A stretch of DNA of 27,805 bases from an uncultured Arcobacter sp. Its GTDB lineage: Bacteria; Campylobacterota; Campylobacteria; Campylobacterales; Arcobacteraceae. Position 1 is the first letter of the stretch. The number at the start of each line of letters is the position of its first letter. The notes beneath the pieces were generated by a model. That model saw nothing but the letters and a program-made list of their open reading frames with translations. It did no database searches and was not told the origin of the DNA. The stretch covers positions 1 through 27,805 of the forward strand of contig CALMBI010000225.1 of NCBI GenBank assembly GCA_937860115.1, in the 5' to 3' direction. The translations under genes and the position numbers were made by a program. Positions 1 to 8,103 of this stretch are shown in pieces.

Positions 1-761
1 GTAAATTTAAATCTTTTGGTTGTGGAACAGCTATCGCTTCAAGTGATGCTATGGCTGAGCTTTGTATCGGTAAAACAGTTGATGAAGCGATCCATATTAC
101 AAATACAGAGGTAGAACAATTTTTAAGAGATGATGATGATACTCCAGCAGTTCCTCCTCAAAAAATGCACTGTTCTGTTATGGCATATGATGTTATTATT
201 GAAGCTGCTGCTCAATATAAAGGTGTTGAAAGAAGTACTTTACAAAACCAAGATATTGTATGTGAATGTGCAAGAGCGACAAAACAAGATATTATCAATG
301 CAATTAAAACTTATGATTTAAAAACGGTAGAAGAGATAGGGTTACAAACTAAAGCTGGAACTTATTGTAAATCATGTATTAGACCAGGTGGACATGAAGA
401 GAAAGATATCTATTTGGTAGATATACTTAAAGAAGTAAGAGAAGAGATGGAGCAACATAAACTTACAGAAGCTGCCAATACTACCGCAACTGGTGAAAAT
501 GCTTTTGATAAAATGACTATCGTTCAAAGAATTAAAGCAGTAGATGCAGTGATTGATGAGTATATTAGACCAATGCTTATTATGGATGGTGGAAATATGG
601 AGATCATTGATATTAAAGAGAATCTTCCATATTATGATATCTATATCAGATACCTTGGTGCTTGTGGAAGCTGTGCAAGTGGAAGTACAGGGACACTTTA
701 TGCAATTGAATCAACATTAAAACATAAAGTGGATGAGAATATTAGAGTTTTACCAGTGTGA
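1..761 (+). CDS. nifU: NifU iron-sulfur cluster scaffold protein (5' end missing)
   Basis: Assembles Fe-S clusters in the cytoplasm from sulfur supplied by the cysteine desulfurase NifS and passes them to apo-proteins. The frame is open from base 3 and reads KFKSFGCGTAIASSDAMAEL, an internal stretch of the IscU-like domain, so the ATG at base 51 is not the start and the gene begins outside the window. Counting from that Met, HCS (C41) is a scaffold cysteine, C71-x-C73 and C106-xx-C109 form the BFD-like [2Fe-2S] domain, and C205-xx-C208 (CGSC) is the Nfu-type C-terminal domain. The three-domain NifU is known as the general cluster-assembly scaffold in Campylobacterota, so it does not by itself imply nitrogen fixation. 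nifS is expected upstream but is not visible. A strong terminator follows. Confidence 0.96.
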   Translation, partial: KFKSFGCGTAIASSDAMAELCIGKTVDEAIHITNTEVEQFLRDDDDTPAVPPQKMHCSVMAYDVIIEAAAQYKGVERSTLQNQDIVCECARATKQDIINAIKTYDLKTVEEIGLQTKAGTYCKSCIRPGGHEEKDIYLVDILKEVREEMEQHKLTEAANTTATGENAFDKMTIVQRIKAVDAVIDEYIRPMLIMDGGNMEIIDIKENLPYYDIYIRYLGACGSCASGSTGTLYAIESTLKHKVDENIRVLPV

Positions 762-793
762 AACTCTTTGTATTTTTAGAAAAAAAAGATATA

Positions 794-826
794 AAAAAAG
801 CCTCCGATATTTTCGGAGGCTTTTTT
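794..826. terminator. Bidirectional rho-independent terminator (nifU / cheV)
   Basis: An 8-bp stem GCCTCCGA (800-807) pairs with TCGGAGGC (813-820) around a 5-base loop. An A-run lies before it and a T-run of six after it, so it works on both strands and can end nifU from the left and cheV from the right. Confidence 0.93.
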
Positions 827-842
827 AGTTTATGAGAAAAAT

Positions 843-1754
843 TTATTTAGTACCTAAATATTCTACAACAGATTCGTAAAGTGCTGGGATATCTGTTTTC
901 CCAACAAAATCATCTACACCAATAGAGATCATTTTATTTTTGATAGCAGCTGTTGTCATACTAGAATTTATTATAATAGGAATATGAGAAAGATCAGAAG
1001 TCCCTTTGATAAATTGAGCAACTTGAAAACCATCAGTTCCAGGCATCTCAATATCAGAGATAACACATCCAACATCTTGCGGATTGACGTGTTTTAATCT
1101 TTCAACTAAATCGGTTCCATTATGAAAAATTTCATACCTAGCTTCAATTTTTTTGAAAAATGATATTAAAATTTCTCTAGCAACTTTACTATCTTCAGCA
1201 GCTAAAATAATTTTTTTATTATTTACTGGTCTATCGATATATTTATCAAGTTGTGTTTGACCATCATCAGTCCATCCAATATCTACAAGAAGTTGTTCTG
1301 CATTAAATACAGTACATAGTTTTGTTTGTTTGTTCACTTCAACATAAGTTGTATAAGTAACTTTTGCATTTTGTTCTTCATTGTTGATAAGTTCAGCTGT
1401 AGTTTTTTCAACGATATCAATAACATCTTTGACTAAAAAACCAATTTGATGATTATTGAATTCACAAAAAATAATTAATTTATATTGATCAACAGGAAGA
1501 GCAGGTGAACCAAGCCATCTATCAAGATTTACAAGGGTGATAGGTACACCTCTAATTGTTGCAATACCTTGGATAATATCATTATCTGTAGGTGTATCTG
1601 TAATGCTTACTTCTTCTGTAATAATAAACGCTTTGATTTTAGCTATGTTGATAGCATAAATATTCCTTTTACCTGTATAAAAAACGGCAAGTTGTTGTAC
1701 GTTTCTAAGGTGAGCCCGTGTTAGCTGTTCAACACTGTTACTAACTCCACTCAT
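843..1754 (-). CDS. cheV: Chemotaxis coupling protein CheV (CheW domain plus receiver)
   Basis: Couples chemoreceptors to the CheA kinase and can be phosphorylated, tuning chemotaxis signalling at the cytoplasmic receptor array. The 303-aa product has a CheW-like domain at about residues 15-165, including the typical IRGVPITLVNL strand. A response-regulator receiver follows at about 180-303, with acidic pair E187/D188, phospho-acceptor D234 (SDIEMPG), switch serines 264/265 and K286. Start: an ATG with GAG about 12 bases upstream. It stands alone, convergent with nifU. CheV proteins, often several per genome, are common in motile Campylobacterota. Confidence 0.93.
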   Translation of the reverse strand: MSGVSNSVEQLTRAHLRNVQQLAVFYTGKRNIYAINIAKIKAFIITEEVSITDTPTDNDIIQGIATIRGVPITLVNLDRWLGSPALPVDQYKLIIFCEFNNHQIGFLVKDVIDIVEKTTAELINNEEQNAKVTYTTYVEVNKQTKLCTVFNAEQLLVDIGWTDDGQTQLDKYIDRPVNNKKIILAAEDSKVAREILISFFKKIEARYEIFHNGTDLVERLKHVNPQDVGCVISDIEMPGTDGFQVAQFIKGTSDLSHIPIIINSSMTTAAIKNKMISIGVDDFVGKTDIPALYESVVEYLGTK

Positions 1755-1843
1755 ATTATTTTTCTCATAAATGTAATTTTGATAAATTCTATCTTTTGTT
1801 TACTTAAACAATTCTCTAAAAAGCACAAAAGATGTGTTAAGTT

Positions 1844-2053
1844 TTATTTTTTTATAGCTTGAAGTGAAGTTATTACATCATCTAAATTTGCTAAAGGAAT
1901 ATGTACTTTCCACTCTATATCAGCACCATTTAAACAGATTGCGATACTTGCAACAGTGTCACTCCCTTTGCCATAAGGTTCATCAAGTGTAGTTACACTA
2001 ATAAAACCTTTTGAACTATTTGCCAATGGGATAATTTTTGTTTCATTTGTCAT
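1844..2053 (-). CDS. Small conserved-looking protein of unknown function (69 aa)
   Basis: I do not recognise this family. The product is soluble, with no signal peptide or membrane segment and no cysteine pair; it has one Cys and one Trp (the latter in IEWKVHIPL) and probably folds as a small beta-rich domain with a C-terminal helix. The start is secure: a near-perfect AAAGGAG lies 6 bases before the ATG. It follows murG by 14 bases on the same strand and is presumably co-transcribed with bpt-murG. The good ribosome site and tight spacing argue for a real gene. Function cannot be inferred beyond possible co-regulation with cell-wall synthesis. Confidence 0.75.
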   Translation of the reverse strand: MTNETKIIPLANSSKGFISVTTLDEPYGKGSDTVASIAICLNGADIEWKVHIPLANLDDVITSLQAIKK

Positions 2054-2067
2054 GATATACTCCTTTA

Positions 2068-3093
2068 TTAATCTTGTAAAATTTTATCTGTTATTTGTTT
2101 AACACCATCTTTTTTTATCATGTTAATCAAACTTTTACTTATAGTTTCAAGATCAGCTTTAAAGATATCATCAAGTAGTTTTGGATCTAATTGATTTTGT
2201 AAACTCAAAAAGCAAAGTTTGTTATCTAAAAGAAACTTAGCGTTAAAATATTGGTGATTGAGGCTTGCGTATGGATAAGGAATAAAAAGTGTTGGAATAC
2301 CTAAAGCACATAATTCCCACAGTGAACTTGCACCACTTCTACTTACTGCAAAATCAGCTTTATCCATATGCGATAAAATATTTTTATCAAAATCGAAAAC
2401 GACCGCATCTATATTATTTGTTTCATAAAATGATTTGCATTTTTGAAGATCATTTTTACCAGTTTGATGGATGATTGTTATATTTTTTTCTTTGAGTATT
2501 GGAGCTATTTGCATAGCAAAATTATTAATAGCTGTAGCTCCTTGTGAACCACCTAAAAAAATAATAGTTTTTATCTCTTTACGCACCTTCTGATGATCAA
2601 AAAACTTTGGATTGATTGGGTAATCTTTAATTGGTGAATTTTGATCATAAGAGCTAAAAACTGCTTTTGCATATTTTGATGTGATTTTATTGAGGTTTCC
2701 CATAACAGAATTTTGCTCATGGATAAATAGTTCACGTCCACCTATAATAGCACCAAAAGAAGCACTAGCTGCACTAAATCCACCAACACTAATAACTTTT
2801 TTTACGCCATATTGGTTCATAATATCTCTACAATAAAAAGCCTCTTTGATGATTTTGAAAAGTGAAGCAAATTTTCCAAAAAAGCTTTGATTGACTACAC
2901 CTTTGGTTTCTAAAAAATATTTAAGTTCAATCTTTTCATAGTTGGCAAACCAATCTTGATCAGCACCTTTGGTTGAACCTATAAAGATCACTTTGTATCC
3001 ACGCTCATAGAATTCATCAATAAGACTTCTAGCTACTGCTAAATGCCCTCCAGTTCCACCACCTGTTACTATAATATAATTATTTTTTTCCAT
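2068..3093 (-). CDS. murG: MurG UDP-GlcNAc : lipid I GlcNAc transferase
   Basis: Makes lipid II by adding GlcNAc to lipid I on the inner face of the cytoplasmic membrane, the last cytoplasmic step of peptidoglycan synthesis. Visible GT28 motifs in order: N-terminal glycine loop GGTGGHLAVA, VGGFSAA, HEQNSVMG, GGSQGA, and the donor-binding segment RSGASSLWEL with the following PYPYASLNHQYFNA. Length (341 aa) is usual. I prefer the ATG at 3093 because GAGGGG lies 4 bases upstream; the ATG at 3105 would add only MRGK. Either start lies inside the end of bpt (14 or 26 bases of overlap), so translation is probably coupled. The first glycine loop has Leu-Ala-Val where most bacteria have Ile-x-Pro. 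Confidence 0.95.
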   Translation of the reverse strand: MEKNNYIIVTGGGTGGHLAVARSLIDEFYERGYKVIFIGSTKGADQDWFANYEKIELKYFLETKGVVNQSFFGKFASLFKIIKEAFYCRDIMNQYGVKKVISVGGFSAASASFGAIIGGRELFIHEQNSVMGNLNKITSKYAKAVFSSYDQNSPIKDYPINPKFFDHQKVRKEIKTIIFLGGSQGATAINNFAMQIAPILKEKNITIIHQTGKNDLQKCKSFYETNNIDAVVFDFDKNILSHMDKADFAVSRSGASSLWELCALGIPTLFIPYPYASLNHQYFNAKFLLDNKLCFLSLQNQLDPKLLDDIFKADLETISKSLINMIKKDGVKQITDKILQD

Positions 3094-3832
3094 TTTTCCC
3101 CTCATATATTTCCCAAATGCACTCTTCTTCTAAAGTTGGTCTATTTTGCAAGACATCAAATGGAGCATACTCCTCTTTATAACCCATACTATAATGATCT
3201 TTTAGCCAATACCCTAAAAACATATAGGGTATTTTTGATAGTTTTGCCATACTTAATTGGATCAAAATAGAAAATTTCCCCAAAGATCTTTCTTGATACG
3301 CATGATCATAATAACAATAGATTGCAGAGATCCCATTTTCCAAAACATCACTTAGAGCAACACAAATCAATTTATCATCTAAAAAATATAATATTTCTTT
3401 CCCATAAGTAGTTGCACCATCTACATAAGATGCTTGGTACTCTTGTGGTGTAATATGATTTTGTGACCAATCTTTTTTTTCACTCATAAAGGCATGGTAT
3501 TTATTAAATAGATTGAGATGTTCGATACTGATTGTTGGTTTTTGAATATAAATTTTAAGATCTTTGTTTTTGTTTAGTATTCTTTTGTGTGATGATGTAA
3601 ATTTAAAATTTTCAACATCTATTCTGATAGTTTTGCACTCAAAACAATTTTTGCATTCAGGTACAAAATGGACAAACCCAAATCGTCTCCATCCACGCTC
3701 TATCATTTTGTAATGAGTTTCATCATTACAATGAGGCATATATTTGTATCTGATATCTGAGAGTCTATCATCTATATAAGAACACTGTTTATCTTCTTCA
3801 AATAATTCGCTAATTTTTGGGTATTCGTTCAT
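3080..3832 (-). CDS. bpt: Bpt leucyl-tRNA--protein transferase (aspartate/glutamate N-degron)
   Basis: Transfers leucine from aminoacyl-tRNA onto proteins with N-terminal Asp or Glu, marking them for ClpS/ClpAP. Recognised as the bacterial ATE-like family by the N-terminal CSYIDDR block (C17), the RGWRRFG segment, the paired cysteines CKNCFEC near residues 60-66, and the acetyltransferase-like C-terminal domain with YCYYDHAY and LGYWLKD. The 250-aa length is usual. The Met at 3832 is forced, because an in-frame TGA lies 12-14 bases upstream and the conserved Cys block starts only 16 residues in. There is no Shine-Dalgarno sequence; a TATAAT sits 6 bases before the ATG (see the leaderless finding). 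First gene of the bpt-murG operon, divergent from gdhA. Confidence 0.9.
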   Translation of the reverse strand: MNEYPKISELFEEDKQCSYIDDRLSDIRYKYMPHCNDETHYKMIERGWRRFGFVHFVPECKNCFECKTIRIDVENFKFTSSHKRILNKNKDLKIYIQKPTISIEHLNLFNKYHAFMSEKKDWSQNHITPQEYQASYVDGATTYGKEILYFLDDKLICVALSDVLENGISAIYCYYDHAYQERSLGKFSILIQLSMAKLSKIPYMFLGYWLKDHYSMGYKEEYAPFDVLQNRPTLEEECIWEIYEGKNGKK

Positions 3833-3833
3833 A

Positions 3834-3848
3834 TTGATATTATATCAA
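3834..3848. promoter_or_regulatory. Palindrome and minus-strand -10 in front of bpt
   Basis: TTGATAT-T-ATATCAA is a perfect 7-bp inverted repeat 1 base upstream of the bpt start codon. It contains a minus-strand TATAAT (3839-3844), leaving 6 bases to the ATG. It also covers the region where a gdhA -35 would lie. It could be an operator acting on both divergent genes, or just the AT-rich promoter itself. No regulator binding to this exact sequence is known to me. Confidence 0.55.
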
Positions 3849-3851
3849 AAG

Positions 3852-3860
3852 TGTTATAAT
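3852..3860 (+). promoter_or_regulatory. Extended -10 promoter of gdhA
   Basis: TGtTATAAT is a perfect extended -10 (TATAAT at 3855-3860). A TTGATA lies at 3834-3839, but with a short 15-base spacer. The implied transcript would start near 3867, giving a leader of about 95 bases before the TTG start. Confidence 0.65.
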
Positions 3861-3960
3861 GTTTTCTAATTGCAAAAGTAAGGATAACTAGAATAGATCG
3901 TTTACTATTGAGATTAGCCAAAATAATTAATAAAATTTAGAAAAAATAAAAGGAGATATT

Positions 3961-5316
3961 TTGAATATAATAGATGAAACATTAGAACATTTAAAATTAA
4001 GTAACTGCAATACAGATGGAACTTTTTTTCAAGCTGTTAAAGAGGTTTTAGAGTCAATTTCACCACTTATTGAATCAGATAAAAGATACCAAGAGAATTC
4101 AATTGTAAAAAGATTAGTTGTTCCAGATCGACAGATCCAATTTCAAGTGAGTTGGCTTGATGATAATAATCAAATTCAAGTAAATAATGGATACAGAGTA
4201 CAATTTAATAATGCCCTTGGGCCTTATAAAGGTGGACTTAGATTTCATCCAAGTGTGAATAGTGGAATTTTAAAATTTCTAGGATTTGAACAAATTCTCA
4301 AAAACTCACTTACCGGACTTTCAATGGGTGGAGCTAAAGGTGGAAGTGATTTTGATCCAAAAGGAAAATCAGATGCAGAAGTGATGAAGTTTTGTAGATC
4401 TTTTATGATGGAACTTCAAAAATATATTGGAGATAGAACAGATGTTCCAGCTGGAGATATAGGTGTTGGAGCAAGAGAGATTGGATATCTTTTTGGAACT
4501 TATAAAAATATCACTTCAAAATATGATGGTGTTTTAACAGGTAAACCATTCTTTTTTGGTGGTAGTTTGATGAGACCTGAAGCAACTGGATATGGTGTAG
4601 TTTATTTTGCAAAAGAGATGTTAGAGATTGAACATAAAAAACCTCTTTTAGGGCAAGTGTGTACAGTCAGTGGAAGTGGAAATGTTGCAATCTATACAAT
4701 CGAAAAATTAAGAGATCTTGGAGCTATCCCTGTGACTTGTAGTGATAGTAAGGGTTTTATTTATGATAAGCGAGGAATTAATGTTGAGCTTTTAAAAGAG
4801 ATAAAATTCCAAAAAAGAGCTTCTTTGGAACTCTATCTTGAAACATATAAAAGTGCAGAGTATGTCAAAGTGGAAGATTATGCAGAGGATTCTCATGGAG
4901 TGTGGAATATTCCTTGTTACGCTGCGTTTCCATGTGCAACACAAAATGAATTGTCTTTAAATGATGCAAAAAATCTTATTGCAAATGGTGTAGAGATTGT
5001 AACTGAAGGTGCAAATATGCCAACAACCCCAGAAGCAACACTTTTATTTCAAAAAGAGGGAGTTGTATTTGCACCAGCAAAAGCAGCGAATGCAGGGGGA
5101 GTTGCGGTGAGTGGATTTGAAATGAGTCAAAATGCTTCTATGCAACGATGGACTTTTGAGGAAGTTGATCTTAAATTGCAAGAAACAATGAGACAAATAT
5201 CGAAAAAAGTTGCACTTACGGCTAAAGATTATGGGGTTGAACGAAATTATGTTGATGGAGCAAATATTGTAGGATTTAAAAAAGTTGCAGACGCTATGAT
5301 TGCAGAAGGAATATAA
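3961..5316 (+). CDS. gdhA: Glutamate dehydrogenase, hexameric class, probably NADP-specific
   Basis: Reductively aminates 2-oxoglutarate with ammonium to give glutamate in the cytoplasm. The 451-aa length is typical of the short hexameric form. Motifs: GPYKGGLRFHPSVN (85-100), GGAKGG with catalytic K126, PAGDIGVG with D166, the Rossmann turn SGSGNVA (237-243), and EGANMPTTPEA then PAKAANAGGVAVSG in the C-terminal half. Serine rather than an acidic residue follows the second nucleotide-binding strand region (TCSDSKG), which fits NADP. Start is TTG, supported by AAAGGAG ending 5 bases upstream. It sits 142 bases before glnD on the same strand, a nitrogen-assimilation neighbourhood. Confidence 0.96.
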   Translation: MNIIDETLEHLKLSNCNTDGTFFQAVKEVLESISPLIESDKRYQENSIVKRLVVPDRQIQFQVSWLDDNNQIQVNNGYRVQFNNALGPYKGGLRFHPSVNSGILKFLGFEQILKNSLTGLSMGGAKGGSDFDPKGKSDAEVMKFCRSFMMELQKYIGDRTDVPAGDIGVGAREIGYLFGTYKNITSKYDGVLTGKPFFFGGSLMRPEATGYGVVYFAKEMLEIEHKKPLLGQVCTVSGSGNVAIYTIEKLRDLGAIPVTCSDSKGFIYDKRGINVELLKEIKFQKRASLELYLETYKSAEYVKVEDYAEDSHGVWNIPCYAAFPCATQNELSLNDAKNLIANGVEIVTEGANMPTTPEATLLFQKEGVVFAPAKAANAGGVAVSGFEMSQNASMQRWTFEEVDLKLQETMRQISKKVALTAKDYGVERNYVDGANIVGFKKVADAMIAEGI

Positions 5317-5378
5317 AGTTTTTATTGGTTGGTAGTACTTGGGATATTTTTTAAACAGTTTTATTTTTCAAGAAAAGA

Positions 5379-5384
5379 TATAAT
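5379..5384 (+). promoter_or_regulatory. Candidate -10 element for glnD
   Basis: TATAAT 75 bases before the glnD GTG, in the gdhA-glnD gap. No clear -35 is visible. If used, glnD has its own transcript that begins just before the hairpin at 5398-5424. Confidence 0.45.
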
Positions 5385-5397
5385 GAGCATAAAACAA

Positions 5398-5424
5398 GGG
5401 GGTTTCAAAGTTTATGAAATCCCT
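5398..5424 (+). other. Leader hairpin between gdhA and glnD
   Basis: GGGGGTTTCA (5398-5407) can pair with TGAAATCCCT (5415-5424), allowing two G-U pairs, around a 7-base loop. ATTTTGATTTT follows. It may be a weak gdhA terminator or a structure in the glnD leader; the T-tract is broken, so I do not call it a terminator. Confidence 0.4.
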
Positions 5425-5458
5425 ATTTTGATTTTAATGAATAAAAAAAAGGGTTATT

Positions 5459-7981
5459 GTGGAAGATTTAGCATTGCAAATTGAGGAGCTTATTTCAAAA
5501 AATAGTTCAGATTTTGAGATAGCAAAAATAATAAAAACAGCGATCAAAGGGTATCTTTCTTCACTCGATGAGATTTTTAATGATACACAAGGGAAAGATT
5601 TTTTTGTAAAACATACAAAAACAATTGATAACTTTATTAAGATTTTATATCGATATTTGTTACGAAAACATTTTGGTGATTTTTTACCAATGAGCAACAC
5701 TATCCCAATCACTCTTATTGCACTTGGAAGTTATGGAAGAGAGCAACTGTGTGTTTATAGCGATATTGATATTATGGTGCTTTACAAAGATATCAAAGGG
5801 TTTAATCTCAAACCGATTATGGAAGAGTTGATGATTTTAGCTTGGGATAGTGGGCTCAAACTTGGATCACGTGTTCATGAGATTGATGAGGTAGTGAGTG
5901 CTGTTCGAACAGATATTACGATTAAAACTTCAATCATCGAATCAAGATTTATTTATGGTTCCAAAATTCTTTGGTATGGATTTCAAAATAAACTCTCTAT
6001 CATCCAAAAAGAGTTACAAAAAGAGTTTGTTTTAGAAAAACTTTCTGAACATAAATCAAGACTGTTAAAATATCCATTGAAAATGGAACCAAATATTAAA
6101 GATGGGTATGGAGGTATGAGAGAGTCCAATATGCTTTTTTGGATGGGAAATATCAGATATGGAATCAAAACGACAAAAGATATGATAGGGATCCATTTTA
6201 GTGATGGTGAATATAAAGTATATCGAAGCTCTTTAGAGTTTGTTTTTCGTGTACGAAATGCATTACACTTGATCGCAAAGAAAAAACTCGATACAGTTAA
6301 TTTTGATATTTTGCCAGAACTCTCTACAAGGCTTGGGTTTGTCCATACTCAAAAGCTTACAAAAGAGCGACAGTGTATGGAGAAGCTTTTTGAATCGCTT
6401 CACAGTATCCATTCTTTTAGTAGTGTGATGGTCAAAAAGATTGTCAGACAATATCTATTTGAACAATCTAATATTAGTGAATTGAGAACAAAACGATACA
6501 AAAAAGATCTTTTTTTGTGTGATGATCTTCTCTACACATCTTTTAATCGTAAACCAAAAACACTTTATGATCTTGTCAAAGAGCTAAACGAACTTCCTGC
6601 AACGATTAAAAAATTTGACAACTCCTATATTTATTTTGCAAAGAAAACGATTCTTCCATCAACTCTTTCGCAAAAAGTGAAACAGCAAATTAAAATATTA
6701 TTAGAAAAAGAGAACCTGCATCCAATTGTAAAGATGCTTTATAAAGCTGATCTATTTAAAGTGATTATCCCATCAGTGAAGATGATCACAAATCAACCAC
6801 AATTTGATGGATATCATATCCATCCTGTTGATATTCATACGATTAAAGCATTGTGGCATATCAATAATATCAAAGATCAAAATGTTCTTGATATCTATAA
6901 TCAACTCTCAAAAGCTAATAAATCACTCCTTAATCTTTTAATATTATTTCATGACATTGGAAAAGGGAGAAAAAAAGATCATCATATCGTAGGACAAGAT
7001 CTATTCAAAAAATTTGCTAAGTTTATCAATCTGAGTGAAGCAAATACACTTCTTGGTGCTCGAGTGATCAGGTACCATAATATGATGTCTATGACAGCAA
7101 CTAACGAGGATATCTATTCTCAAAAAGTGATTTTAAATTTTACAGCACTCTTGCAAACAAAAGAAACACTTGATTTGCTTTATTGCCTTACATATTGCGA
7201 TATTAGTTCTGTTGGACCAAATGTCTATAAAAGTGCTACTGCTAATCTTTTAAGACAACTTTATATACAAAGTGTAAGAAGTTTTGAAAATGAAGGCTTA
7301 CTCAAAGATAGTGCAAGAAGAATTCAAAAAGAAAATACAATCAAAAACAATAAAGATTTTCAAACACTTGATTTTAAAATGCAAAAGAAAATACTTCAAA
7401 TTGAATCAACACAACTTTTTTTGATGTACAAATCATACGATATCATCGCACTTGCCCTCAAAGCAAAAGATGTTGAAACTTACTCATATGAGATTGAAAA
7501 CAATGATGCTTTGGTGATCAAACTTATAAGAGTCAATCCACTCAATCTCGGATATCTTCTTGGGAAATTAAGCTTTTTAGATTTAGCTAGTATGGATATT
7601 TTCAAATTGTATGATGGGAAGAAATATTTTGAGATACGATTTGGGAGCAAAGTAGATGAGGGTGATCTCCTTTTTGTTGAAGAGATCCTTGCGAATTCTT
7701 TTGATATGAGTAGAAGATTTACTCATAAAAAACCGATTATCGCACGAGAAGATATCACGATAGATTGTAATCACAGAGATGAATTAGCACAACTAAAGAT
7801 TGAGACGAAAGATCAAAAAGGTCTTTTTGCCTATATTGCCCAAGTTTTTGATGATTTTAATATAGAGATAGAGAGTGCAAAAATCCACTCTATTAGAGGA
7901 AAAGTAAACGATCTTATTTTGATAGAAAAAAATGGAAATTTTTGTGTCAATGAAGAGAAAATACTTGATCTTTTGACATAA
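5459..7981 (+). CDS. glnD: GlnD PII uridylyltransferase / uridylyl-removing enzyme
   Basis: Sensor of nitrogen status: uridylylates PII when glutamine is low and removes UMP when it is high. The 840-aa product has the full order of GlnD domains. The nucleotidyltransferase has GSYGRE (90-95) and the metal-binding SDID (D102, D104). The linker carries PNIKDGYGGMRE (211-222). The HD hydrolase domain has VDIHT and then HDIGKG (H498, D499). ACT-type domains occupy about 690-838, the last being clear (IETKDQKGLFAYIAQVF). Start is GTG, with AAGGG about 6 bases upstream; no upstream alternative is needed because the N-terminal helical region is complete. All visible catalytic residues are intact. No PII gene lies in the window. 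Confidence 0.93.
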   Translation: MEDLALQIEELISKNSSDFEIAKIIKTAIKGYLSSLDEIFNDTQGKDFFVKHTKTIDNFIKILYRYLLRKHFGDFLPMSNTIPITLIALGSYGREQLCVYSDIDIMVLYKDIKGFNLKPIMEELMILAWDSGLKLGSRVHEIDEVVSAVRTDITIKTSIIESRFIYGSKILWYGFQNKLSIIQKELQKEFVLEKLSEHKSRLLKYPLKMEPNIKDGYGGMRESNMLFWMGNIRYGIKTTKDMIGIHFSDGEYKVYRSSLEFVFRVRNALHLIAKKKLDTVNFDILPELSTRLGFVHTQKLTKERQCMEKLFESLHSIHSFSSVMVKKIVRQYLFEQSNISELRTKRYKKDLFLCDDLLYTSFNRKPKTLYDLVKELNELPATIKKFDNSYIYFAKKTILPSTLSQKVKQQIKILLEKENLHPIVKMLYKADLFKVIIPSVKMITNQPQFDGYHIHPVDIHTIKALWHINNIKDQNVLDIYNQLSKANKSLLNLLILFHDIGKGRKKDHHIVGQDLFKKFAKFINLSEANTLLGARVIRYHNMMSMTATNEDIYSQKVILNFTALLQTKETLDLLYCLTYCDISSVGPNVYKSATANLLRQLYIQSVRSFENEGLLKDSARRIQKENTIKNNKDFQTLDFKMQKKILQIESTQLFLMYKSYDIIALALKAKDVETYSYEIENNDALVIKLIRVNPLNLGYLLGKLSFLDLASMDIFKLYDGKKYFEIRFGSKVDEGDLLFVEEILANSFDMSRRFTHKKPIIAREDITIDCNHRDELAQLKIETKDQKGLFAYIAQVFDDFNIEIESAKIHSIRGKVNDLILIEKNGNFCVNEEKILDLLT

Positions 7982-8070
7982 GTCTTTTTTCCTAATTCTG
8001 AAATGATTATATTAACACTATTAAAAGTTATTTGTCTGAAATTTCAAAGAAAATTTTACGCAAATTCAAA

Positions 8071-8076
8071 TATAAT
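8071..8076 (+). promoter_or_regulatory. Candidate -10 element before the kinase remnant
   Basis: TATAAT 27 bases before the ATG at 8104. It may be the surviving promoter of whatever gene once stood here. A TGAAATTTCA palindrome lies 24 bases upstream (8038-8047). Confidence 0.4.
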
Positions 8077-8103
8077 CAAACATTATTTTGATTGGATTTT
8101 TTT

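Noticed and set aside
51..761. nifU starting at the ATG at base 51
   Set aside because: The frame continues upstream to the window edge with the conserved NifU sequence FKSFGCGTAIASSDA, so the Met is internal.
1..761. nifU as evidence of nitrogen fixation
   Set aside because: NifU is the general Fe-S scaffold in Campylobacterota; no nif structural gene is in the window.
1818..1840. Hairpin with TTTTT between the 69-aa gene and cheV as a terminator
   Set aside because: The stem is only 4 bp and A-T rich; too weak to call.
2068..3105. murG start at 3105
   Set aside because: The ATG four codons later has the better ribosome site (GAGGGG) and the protein aligns from there.
5434..5712. 92-aa minus-strand frame over the glnD start
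   Set aside because: Antisense shadow of glnD, low-complexity hydrophobic translation without supporting signals.
8038..8047. TGAAATTTCA palindrome as an operator
   Set aside because: A 10-bp AT-rich palindrome is likely by chance at this base composition and it stands next to a degraded gene.
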